Origin: JBCDCU01 sp039180865
Lineage (GTDB): Bacteria > Pseudomonadota > Alphaproteobacteria > Rhizobiales > JACESI01
DNA: 45,824 nucleotides
Assembly (NCBI GenBank): GCA_039180865.1
Contig: JBCDCZ010000005.1
Location: forward strand, 1-45,824
Direction: 5' to 3'
The position numbers and the translations under genes are program-made. Below the pieces are notes generated by a model that was not told the origin of the DNA, ran no database searches, and was given only the letters and a program-made list of their open reading frames with translations. Shown here in pieces: positions 18,031-24,932 of the stretch. Position 1 is the stretch's first letter. Every line of letters starts with the position of its first letter.

Positions 18031-19124
18031 TGCTGTGCCTCAGCCGTTTTGATGACAACGTCGACTTTCTGTCCTGCCGTTACATATTCCTGCCCACGTG
18101 TGATAACGCGAACACGCTCGGGAAGTCCTTTGACCCAGAGCCCTTCTTGCGCATCGCCGAGGATTTTCAAAGGATTGAAAGCCACAAAACCTTCCTCGTC
18201 AGCCGTTCGAACACCAAGACGCCCAGTATCATCGAGTGTCAGCGCAGAGGCCGGTATCCTGTGAGCGGTATCGCTTGGCAGCGTGATCTTCGCCATCGCA
18301 GTAACACCATCGCGGATTCTGTTGTCTGGATTCGGAAGATCGATCTCAACCCTGAACGTACGGGTTTCGGTATCAGCTGATGGCGCAATGAACTTCAAAG
18401 TGCCTTCGACTTCCTGCCCGGTTACGAGCCGAACGCTCGCAGAACCACCCAATTCAAGATCATTGATGAAGCGTTCCGAGACCTGAGTGATCATCGTCAT
18501 GGTGCCAGGCTCGACCACATTCGCGCACGTGTCGCCAACCTGGAGCATATCACCGACCTTGGCAAACGGATCCTGCACGAAGCCGGAAATCGGCGCCGTG
18601 ATCTTTGTGCGCTCCAGTTCAATTTCGGCTGCTTTGAGCTCGGCCTTTGCTTCGTCGACGGCCGCTTTGTCGGTGTTGACGCGTGTACGGGTTGCAAAAC
18701 CGTCGGTAACGAGGGTTTTGGCCGCTTCATAATCCAATTCAGCCTTCCGCAGCTGAGCACGCATCTGTTGGACTGAAGCCTCTCTTGCGCCAACATTGAG
18801 CGTGCAGATCAAGTCGCCCTTTGTCACCCACTGACCCTTCGTCACGTTTCGGGCATTCAACAGACCTTGCGTTTCTGATCGTACCGCAACCTTGCCGCTC
18901 GCCTCAGTGCTACCGCGCGCTTCGAGAAATGCATTGCGTGTTTCGGCAGTGAAGATTTCCGCCTGCACCGAGAAAAGCGTTCTCTCTGAATTCGCATTGC
19001 GTTCAGCAATTGTTTCGGGCCGCGCATCGGCGCGCCCGCCTTCCAGGATCGTGCCGGACACCATCCAACCGGCGACGCCAGCCGCAAGGCCTGCTGCCAG
19101 AAGATAAGGGGTCGGTATACTCAT
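18027..19124 (-). CDS. RND efflux membrane fusion protein (HlyD/AcrA family)
   Basis: The periplasmic adaptor for the RND pump encoded immediately downstream (4-base overlap, so translation is coupled). The 365-residue protein has an N-terminal membrane segment (YLLAAGLAAGVAGWMVSGTI), a lipoyl-like half-motif (TEASGKVAVRSETQGLLNARNV, then GDLICTLNV), a hairpin rich in Ala/Glu/Lys (about residues 110-175), the second lipoyl half (TKITAPISGFVQDPFAKVGDML) and a beta-barrel part. No cysteine follows the N-terminal segment in a lipobox, so it is probably anchored by a membrane helix, not lipidated. CGGAG lies 8 bases before the ATG. No outer-membrane channel gene is present in the window. Confidence 0.94.
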   Translation of the reverse strand: MSIPTPYLLAAGLAAGVAGWMVSGTILEGGRADARPETIAERNANSERTLFSVQAEIFTAETRNAFLEARGSTEASGKVAVRSETQGLLNARNVTKGQWVTKGDLICTLNVGAREASVQQMRAQLRKAELDYEAAKTLVTDGFATRTRVNTDKAAVDEAKAELKAAEIELERTKITAPISGFVQDPFAKVGDMLQVGDTCANVVEPGTMTMITQVSERFINDLELGGSASVRLVTGQEVEGTLKFIAPSADTETRTFRVEIDLPNPDNRIRDGVTAMAKITLPSDTAHRIPASALTLDDTGRLGVRTADEEGFVAFNPLKILGDAQEGLWVKGLPERVRVITRGQEYVTAGQKVDVVIKTAEAQQ

Positions 19125-19181
19125 TGTCGGCTCCGTTGTTTCTTTAAGCCAAGGGATTTCGGGTTACGTGTTGGTTGCGCG

Positions 19182-19745
19182 TCATTCCGCAGCCGCAGGT
19201 TGTGCCTGCTCGGATTGATCGCCGCGTCCCGCGAGCTTTTCCAGATGCTCGCGATTTTCGCTCAAATACCGCAGCGAGTTTGTCATGCATTCCATGCCGT
19301 AAGCGGCAGCCCAGCGGATACCGGCGGTCCCTCGCTCATCTTCAGCAAAACCTCTTAAAAGCTCAATTTCCGCCTGCAGATGACCCGCCCTGGTCTCAAT
19401 CGCATTCGTCACGATTTCTTCCGGCAGGAATTCAGCACACATGGCAACGAGGAGAAATTCTGAGCGATAGACATCCTTAGATGGCGGCTCCGCGAGCGCT
19501 TCCATAAAAGCGTCACGCCCGGCATCCGTAATCGAATAGATTTTTCGGCTGGGTTTTCCGGGCTCAACTTCGCTGCGGCAGGTGACCAGATTCTCCTGCT
19601 CAAGCCGGTTCAATGCCGGATAAATCGACCCGAAGCTTGCATCGACAAAATGGCTATACCTGCCCTCCGTCGAAAGCTTCCGGATTTCATAACCTGTTGC
19701 ATCCTGAAAATAGAGGATGGCAAGACAGAGTGTCTTGACGTTCAT
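19182..19745 (-). CDS. PadR-family transcriptional regulator
   Basis: A 187-residue winged-helix repressor-type protein, first gene of the efflux operon (57 bases before the fusion protein gene). The PadR domain covers the first 90 residues: LCLAILYFQDATGYEIRKL, SFGSIYPALNRLEQENLV and the wing KPSRKIYSITDAGRDAF. A long C-terminal helical region (about 100-175) is of the Vir_act_alpha_C type used for dimerisation. Members usually repress neighbouring efflux or detoxification genes until a phenolic or other ligand binds. ATGs upstream (up to 19796) would add residues without similarity to the family, so I take MNVKTLCLAIL as the start; its ribosome site is weak (GGGGC). Autoregulation from the palindromes upstream is inferred. 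Confidence 0.9.
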   Translation of the reverse strand: MNVKTLCLAILYFQDATGYEIRKLSTEGRYSHFVDASFGSIYPALNRLEQENLVTCRSEVEPGKPSRKIYSITDAGRDAFMEALAEPPSKDVYRSEFLLVAMCAEFLPEEIVTNAIETRAGHLQAEIELLRGFAEDERGTAGIRWAAAYGMECMTNSLRYLSENREHLEKLAGRGDQSEQAQPAAAE

Positions 19746-19776
19746 TGCACACGAGCCCCGCATATCCAACGACCTA

Positions 19777-19795
19777 TGCATGTCCGTTATATGCA
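19777..19795. promoter_or_regulatory. inverted repeat upstream of padR (TGCAT-9-ATGCA)
   Basis: TGCAT (19777-19781) and ATGCA (19791-19795) form a perfect dyad with a 9-base centre, 32 bases before the padR start. PadR sites are commonly dyads with a half-site near ATGCA or ATGT and a similar spacing. It is a reasonable operator candidate, not proven. Confidence 0.35.
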
Positions 19796-19800
19796 CGGTC

Positions 19801-19834
19801 GATACGTATCAGCTATATATATATCGGACTGATA
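19801..19834. promoter_or_regulatory. A/T-rich palindromic cluster upstream of padR
   Basis: A perfect 10-base palindrome GATACGTATC (19801-19810) overlaps a wider dyad, TATCAG (19807-19812) with CTGATA (19829-19834), around a TATATATATAT centre. The A/T core could be the promoter -10 region of the padR operon and the dyad its operator. Confidence 0.35.
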
Positions 19835-19986
19835 TAGGCAAGCGGAAAAAGCCGTAAAGAGATTTCGCCAAAATGTCGCGATAATGCACAGACAAGTGCA
19901 CACAAAAGCCAACAATGGGCTGTTTTTTCAGAGGGTTCAGAGCACTAACGGAGTCGCGGTTGAAGCGCTCAGCACAATTGTTCGCG

Positions 19987-20175
19987 CTATCTCACAATCT
20001 GACGCTGAACAAAATCAATCACGATCACATTGTCTGTTAGCTGACAATAATCCGCCGACTTACGAGCTTCCTCGACCGAAACTTCGAGCATTTCAAGACG
20101 ACGCGCCAGCTCGTGCTGCGCAATCTGACCCTTGAAAGGGGATCCCATCAAAACATCACCGGCAAAGAGGTTCAT
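19987..20175 (-). CDS. small hypothetical protein, 62 (or 86) residues
   Basis: Not recognised. The predicted protein starts MNLFAGDVLMGSPFKGQIAQ, continues with a helical, charged middle (HELARRLEMLEVSVEEARKSADY) and ends VIVIDFVQRQIVR. No signal peptide or membrane segment is visible, so it should be cytoplasmic. A GTG at 20247 would give 86 residues, but neither start has a good ribosome site; I list the ATG form. It lies 241 bases upstream of padR on the same strand, with the palindromes in between, so it is probably a separate gene. Its amino acid make-up looks protein-like, but I cannot exclude a chance ORF. Confidence 0.45.
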   Translation of the reverse strand: MNLFAGDVLMGSPFKGQIAQHELARRLEMLEVSVEEARKSADYCQLTDNVIVIDFVQRQIVR

Positions 20176-20247
20176 TTGTTCAAACCCGATTAAATAAGAC
20201 TGCCAATCTACACAATATGTGAGAGCTTTCAGACTATTTTTGGGCAC

Positions 20248-20498
20248 TATAGCGGTGAATCGCTCGAAGTCCGTAAAATTTCATGCTCAATTTTCCATGA
20301 ACGGAACGTGTTAATGGGCAACACGATCTGCGCAGACGGTCGACACCGCTCCACTCTTCGATAAGTGCGGTGACAAGTGGTCAACGACGTTGATCAATTA
20401 AATATCATTCATCTATCTTTTAACCTGAACTTAGGCGAATCGTTAGCGGGCATGGCAGAGTGCGATGATCACCGCTGGCTCGAAGCGAGTATGACGCT
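20248..20498. other. intergenic region upstream of the OmpA-domain gene
   Basis: About 250 bases (323 if the short form of the preceding ORF is correct). It is A/T-rich near 20390-20430 (GATCAATTAAATATCATTC and CTTTTAACC), a likely promoter zone for the rightward gene, but no clear -35/-10 pair could be assigned and no repeat or RNA gene was seen. Confidence 0.4.
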
Positions 20499-23183
20499 AT
20501 GACAGGCGCCACTATAAGACGATGGATTGTTGCCGGGGCCCTGGTTGTCCCATTCCTGCTGGTGTTTTGTGTTGTGTTCCTGGCGGGCAAGATAGAAGCG
20601 GATCTGACCAAACGGGCCGAAGAGAAGCTCTCAGCGAACCATCCTTGGGCGCGTGTAGAGATCGACGGTCGCGATGCACGGCTCACGGGCACAGCACCGG
20701 ATGAGGCAGGACGCCAATCCGCCATCGAAGCCGTCGATGGAACAGCCCTTTCGCGAGACCGCGGCACCTGGGGTGTGCGAGTCGTCAGCGTAAAAGACGT
20801 CAAGACGCTTGAAGTACAAGATCCCTACAGCTTCGATATTGTAATTCAAAATGGCCAAGCATCGATCACCGGTTTTGCGCCACGGTCGTCGGCAAAGTTG
20901 GAACTGGAGAAACTGATCTCTGAGGCTCCAATAGTCGTCGGAGCAGCGCAAATCGATCTCGCTGCCGGCGCGCCGGACGCATGGCTTGAGCGCACTGACT
21001 ATATCCTCAAGCTTGCAGCCCTTGCTCAGGAGGGCCGTATCACCCTGAAATCAGACCGCGTTTCTCTCGATGTTGTTGCTAAAGACCGCAGCGCCCTGGA
21101 TGGATTGCGCCTCGCTTTCTCAAAACCGCTTCCTTTAGGGCTTCAAGCCGAAAAACCGGAAATCCAGCCGCCCCTGGCAGACCCTTACCAGTTCTTTGTC
21201 CTTCGTTATGACAACCAGATGATCCTGCGCGGCCATGCCCCAAACCAGGAAACCGTTAATACGATCCTGAAAAGAGCGCGTGAGATTGCGGGCGAGGACC
21301 CTATTCTCGTGGAGTTGATGGAAGCGTCGGGCGTTCCTCAGCAATTTCTCGCAAAGGCGTTCTTTGCAATGGGCCAATTCCAGCATTTGCAGGAAGGAAC
21401 CGTTGAGTTGCGGGGCAACCGTTTCCAGGTTGTGGGCTCGGCGGCCACCCACAGAAAAGGTGTCCTCGTAAAGTCTATGCTTGCCGGGCGCCTGCCATTC
21501 GGTCTCGTTTCCGGCAAAATAACGATTACGTCACCGGCAGTCGTTGAAGCCCCGGCACCTTCATCGCGCCCTGCAGACGACCCGCTGTTGATAGCAAGGG
21601 ATGACGCTGAGTTACCAGAAGCGGAACCTGGCGTGGTGATTGAAGAAGCCCAAGAAGGCCAGTCAGATCAGGAAGCCGGTGGTGCGACCGCTTCCGGAGA
21701 GCCCACTTCAGGGAGCGGAGAAGCTGAGCAGGCTGTCATTGCATCTCCAGAAGAAACCGATGCTTCGTCTAACGACGAAACCGCCGCCGCGGATCCCACA
21801 GAAAACGACGCCACAAATGCAGATACCGCAACAGGCACTGCGCAAGCCGAAGAGCCGTTGGAAACAACGGGGGTAGATGGCGATCTCACACAAAACGAAG
21901 GAACGCCTGATCAGACCGAACCGGCGCAGAGCGTTGAGACAGCCGGGCCACAATCTACAGAGGACGCGGCAGAACCAGCGCCTCCGGTTGAGACAGTGGA
22001 TGCAACCAATGAAACGGAAGAGTTGACAGAGGCATCGCAAAGAGCCCCCGAAACCGTTCTTCAAATCGCAGATCCGTTCACATTTGTTCTGACAAAGCGT
22101 GGCGATCGCATATCGGTTGAAGGGTTTGTTCCGAGCCGCGAATTTGCGAAAAACCTGGAGCAGAGGATCCTGGAGACCACAACCGGCTCCTTTTCATCCG
22201 CCGTCAGTCTGGCGTCTGGTGCACCGGATCCTTTCGAGGATGCCGCCACCTTCATGGTTGACCTTCTCGACCTCGCCGACACGGCGGACCTGCGCCTCGA
22301 CGGCACCGTCTTAAGTGTCAGCGCGACCGCGCTTGACGTCGGTGCCTATGACGAGTTGCTCGTCATGCGCGAAGCGATCCCGCAAGGGGTTCAGTCGGCC
22401 CGGTTCGATATTATTCCACCTGCGATTTCGCCCTATGTTTTCGCCGCGCGTCTGACCGATCAGGGCTTGGACGCCAAAGGAGCGGTGCCAAGCGAAGATC
22501 TGGGCGATTGGCTGGAAGGAACGATTGCAAGGAGATTCGGAACGAACAACGCGTCCATTTCAACCGATCTTAGAAGCGGTGCACCAGCATCGTACGAACA
22601 GGCGCTTAACGCGAGCCTTCTCGCGCTGAGCCGATTGTCAAAAGGCGATCTCGAAATCTCCGACAACATGCTTTCGCTGTCCGGCACCGTTTCCAACAAT
22701 GCTGCGATTGAGGACATTCAAAAGCGTCTTCTTGCCGGGCTTCCCGGAAACTTTGTTGCCCGCGTTAATATTGAGAGGCTGGCGCAGGAACCTCCATTGA
22801 CGGGTGAAGCCTGCGGCGTCGGCGTCCTTGAGGCGCTTTCGGAAAAGCATGTCTATTTCCGGACCGCGCGGGCAACCTTGCTTCCCGATAGCTTTGGTCT
22901 TCTTGATACCATTGCGGCGACGCTCGCGCGGTGCTCCAATACACGTTTCGCGGTCGTGGGCCACACAGATTCCGTTGGCGGCAATGCTGCAAATCAGCAA
23001 TTGAGCATGGCGCGAGCACTCTCCGTTACGCGTTATCTTGTCAGACTTGGCATCGAGAAATCGCGGCTCGATCCGATCGGGAAAGGTGAAACTGAACCTG
23101 TTGCGCCGAACGACAGCGAAGAGAACCGGGCTTTGAACCGCAGAATTGAAGTGACAGTCATCGATAGTGAGGCGCGCGGTTAG
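20499..23183 (+). CDS. large membrane-anchored protein: BON-like repeats plus OmpA domain
   Basis: An 894-residue envelope protein. A membrane helix near residues 9-30 (VAGALVVPFLLVFCVVFLAG) anchors it, followed by a BON-like segment (VEIDGRDARLTGTAPDEAGR). Four modules of about 120 residues follow, each opening with a P-Y/F-x-F motif: near residues 107 (DPYSFDIVI), 227 (DPYQFFVLR), 523 (DPFTFVLTK) and 643 (SPYVFAARL). Each then has G-x-(A/V)P, and three of them a later GAP motif (GAPDAW, GAPDPF, GAPASY). A Glu/Ala/Thr-rich linker of about 160 residues separates module pairs one-two and three-four. The C-terminal 120 residues are an OmpA domain (VVGHTDSVGGNAANQQLSMARALSV, NRALNRRIEV) that should hold peptidoglycan. 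Broadly like the BON+OmpA protein ArfA of mycobacteria, but far larger. Confidence 0.88.
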   Translation: MTGATIRRWIVAGALVVPFLLVFCVVFLAGKIEADLTKRAEEKLSANHPWARVEIDGRDARLTGTAPDEAGRQSAIEAVDGTALSRDRGTWGVRVVSVKDVKTLEVQDPYSFDIVIQNGQASITGFAPRSSAKLELEKLISEAPIVVGAAQIDLAAGAPDAWLERTDYILKLAALAQEGRITLKSDRVSLDVVAKDRSALDGLRLAFSKPLPLGLQAEKPEIQPPLADPYQFFVLRYDNQMILRGHAPNQETVNTILKRAREIAGEDPILVELMEASGVPQQFLAKAFFAMGQFQHLQEGTVELRGNRFQVVGSAATHRKGVLVKSMLAGRLPFGLVSGKITITSPAVVEAPAPSSRPADDPLLIARDDAELPEAEPGVVIEEAQEGQSDQEAGGATASGEPTSGSGEAEQAVIASPEETDASSNDETAAADPTENDATNADTATGTAQAEEPLETTGVDGDLTQNEGTPDQTEPAQSVETAGPQSTEDAAEPAPPVETVDATNETEELTEASQRAPETVLQIADPFTFVLTKRGDRISVEGFVPSREFAKNLEQRILETTTGSFSSAVSLASGAPDPFEDAATFMVDLLDLADTADLRLDGTVLSVSATALDVGAYDELLVMREAIPQGVQSARFDIIPPAISPYVFAARLTDQGLDAKGAVPSEDLGDWLEGTIARRFGTNNASISTDLRSGAPASYEQALNASLLALSRLSKGDLEISDNMLSLSGTVSNNAAIEDIQKRLLAGLPGNFVARVNIERLAQEPPLTGEACGVGVLEALSEKHVYFRTARATLLPDSFGLLDTIAATLARCSNTRFAVVGHTDSVGGNAANQQLSMARALSVTRYLVRLGIEKSRLDPIGKGETEPVAPNDSEENRALNRRIEVTVIDSEARG

Positions 23184-23219
23184 AAATGATGCATCAGACA
23201 ATGAAGGGCGGTTGAGACC

Positions 23220-23327
23220 GTGGATTATCTCGTTTCGCAAAGCTGGGTGTTTCTTCTGATCGCCTTTATTATCGGTCTCGTCGTTGGTTGGCGAACTGCT
23301 GCACCGACGGAACAGGTCGAAAAATGA
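23220..23327 (+). CDS. 35-residue single-pass membrane peptide
   Basis: A very short ORF with a GTG start, MDYLVSQSW then a hydrophobic helix (VFLLIAFIIGLVVGW, residues 9-23) and a polar tail ending EQVEK. Evidence for reality: its stop overlaps the start of the next gene in an ATGA arrangement, it fills the gap to the OmpA-domain gene (36 bases away), and it has a clear membrane-peptide composition. GAAGGG lies upstream but 11-12 bases from the GTG, so the ribosome site is only fair. The frame has no other start codon after the preceding stop. No family recognised; probably inner membrane, with the polar tail in the cytoplasm by the positive-inside rule (R after the helix). Confidence 0.55.
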   Translation: MDYLVSQSWVFLLIAFIIGLVVGWRTAAPTEQVEK

Positions 23328-23860
23328 CCTGGCTCGTCATTCAACTCGCCTTCCTGATCGCGCTTTCCTATGCGCTTGGATGTTTCATTGGATATTTCGC
23401 AAGGCGAGCGCTTGCGGATCCTGAGAGCCCCCCAGGACCAGCGCTTCAGGAAACAGCCAATGCCGTGTCGGCTGCAGCCGTTCCGCTCGCTGAAACGTCT
23501 GTCGAACCAAGTTCACCCGAGCCCGCTCAAGATTCCAATGTGGCGTCGGAAGAGATGGCAGAAGTCGCGGTCGTTCAAAGCGAAGAAGCTGCGGCGAGTA
23601 AGGCGGATACTGTCGGAAGCAGACCGAAGGTTCTGAAAGAGCCCTTGGACGGCAAACCGGACAACCTCAAAATCATCAAGGGTATTGGCCCGGTGATTGA
23701 AGGAAAACTCAATGCCCTCGGCATTTATCATATCTGGCAGATCGCCGATTGGGGTGCCGAGGAAGTCGCCTGGGTCGAGAACTTTCTCTATTTCCCGGGC
23801 CGGATCGAGCGGGAAGAGTGGATCAGGCAGGCCCGGCAAATAACGAACGCCGACAGCTGA
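23324..23860 (+). CDS. membrane-anchored helix-hairpin-helix (predicted 5' DNA nuclease-like) protein
   Basis: A 178-residue protein. Residues 3-22 (WLVIQLAFLIALSYALGCFIGY) are a membrane segment, followed by a Pro/Ala/Glu-rich linker (about 30-105). The C-terminal 65 residues hold a helix-hairpin-helix type domain: DNLKIIKGIGPVIEGKLNALGIYHIWQIADW, the pattern called a flap-endonuclease-like H3TH domain in COG3743. Such domains are usually DNA- or protein-binding without shown nuclease activity; no acidic catalytic set is visible here. The start MTWLV overlaps the 35-residue ORF by 4 bases; an upstream in-frame start at 23288 has no support. The same short domain is often found in rhizobia next to or fused with NADH dehydrogenase-related or OmpA-like genes; the partner meaning is unknown. 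Confidence 0.8.
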   Translation: MTWLVIQLAFLIALSYALGCFIGYFARRALADPESPPGPALQETANAVSAAAVPLAETSVEPSSPEPAQDSNVASEEMAEVAVVQSEEAAASKADTVGSRPKVLKEPLDGKPDNLKIIKGIGPVIEGKLNALGIYHIWQIADWGAEEVAWVENFLYFPGRIEREEWIRQARQITNADS

Positions 23861-23893
23861 AAAGGGGCGGTTCTCGCAACACGATCAGACTGA

Positions 23894-24799
23894 TCAATGC
23901 GTGTGGTCGGCATCGATACCAGCGAGGAACCCATCGAGCGACGCCAAAACATTCTCCGCCATAATGTTAGGGACGTGTCCTTCTTGCGGAACGGTCACCG
24001 TCTGCATGGTCGGATGAGCCCGGTCCATCGTTTCCAGCGTTTTTTCCGAAAAGAGATCCGAGATCTCACCGCGGATGACAAGAAGCGGAATCGAGCGCAA
24101 CGACATGAATTGCGGCCACATGGTCGGTATCGGTTGATCCGGGGAAATCGATTCAAGCGTCTTTGAAAGATTTCGGTCATAATCGACCGCAGGTGCGCCA
24201 TTCTTGTCACCGAATGTCAGGCGTGCCGACTTCATCCAATCTTCCGGCGAGTAGTTTGGAAAACTCCCCTGATGGATCGTTTTCAGAATGTCGGCAGCAT
24301 CCTGCCAGCTCTTCGGATCCGGCATGCGGGTTACGTAACTCTTGATGCGCAACAATCCTTTTCCATCGATTTCCGGACCGATGTCATGAAGAACAACGCC
24401 TTTGATGATTGCCGGACGCATGGAGCCGAGAAGCATGGATATGATGCCGCCTCGCGAGGTGCCGAACAACACAACATCTTCCAGACCAGCCGCCGTAATA
24501 GCGCTCAGGACATCTTGCGCCTCGGTAATCGGATTATAGTTCTTCCAATTGGGGTCATAATCGGACGTCCCGCGTCCGCGGTTGTTGATCGACAGTACGC
24601 GGCGCGGGCGAATCTCGTCGGTCGAAAGACGCCGCGCAATCGCGTCGAAATCCCGGACACTACGCGTAAGACCGGGAAGACAGACAACCGGCATCGCATC
24701 GAAAACCCGTGAGCCGTAATCACGCCCCCGAATCATCAGCCCATCGGTCGCAGAGCACTCAAAATCCTGCCAGATGTCCGTAGAACTCGTGTCCGCCAC
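23894..24799 (-). CDS. alpha/beta-fold hydrolase
   Basis: A 301-residue soluble enzyme of the alpha/beta hydrolase family. Nucleophile elbow: VVLFGTSRGGIISMLLGS near residue 115, with Ser in GTSRGG. An oxyanion-side motif is CLPGLTRSVRDFDAIARRL near residue 40, and RGRGTSDYDP near 75. The acid is likely in VIRGEISDLFSE and the catalytic His in QEGHVPNIMAE near the C-terminus. The substrate cannot be told; rhizobial relatives are annotated only as hydrolases. Start is GTG, supported by GGGAG 6 bases before it; no ATG lies nearby. It is tail to tail with the helix-hairpin-helix gene and is a single-gene unit by spacing. Confidence 0.92.
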   Translation of the reverse strand: MADTSSTDIWQDFECSATDGLMIRGRDYGSRVFDAMPVVCLPGLTRSVRDFDAIARRLSTDEIRPRRVLSINNRGRGTSDYDPNWKNYNPITEAQDVLSAITAAGLEDVVLFGTSRGGIISMLLGSMRPAIIKGVVLHDIGPEIDGKGLLRIKSYVTRMPDPKSWQDAADILKTIHQGSFPNYSPEDWMKSARLTFGDKNGAPAVDYDRNLSKTLESISPDQPIPTMWPQFMSLRSIPLLVIRGEISDLFSEKTLETMDRAHPTMQTVTVPQEGHVPNIMAENVLASLDGFLAGIDADHTH

Positions 24800-24932
24800 G
24801 TCTCACTCCCCAGAATGAATAAGAATAAACAGATGAACAGGAAAAGCAGGCCGGTCGGCACTGCTCAGATCTTCTGGATTTGACGTTTATTGCACTGCGG
24901 AAGCGTTAGCAAGAACGATGCTCGTGAAGAGG

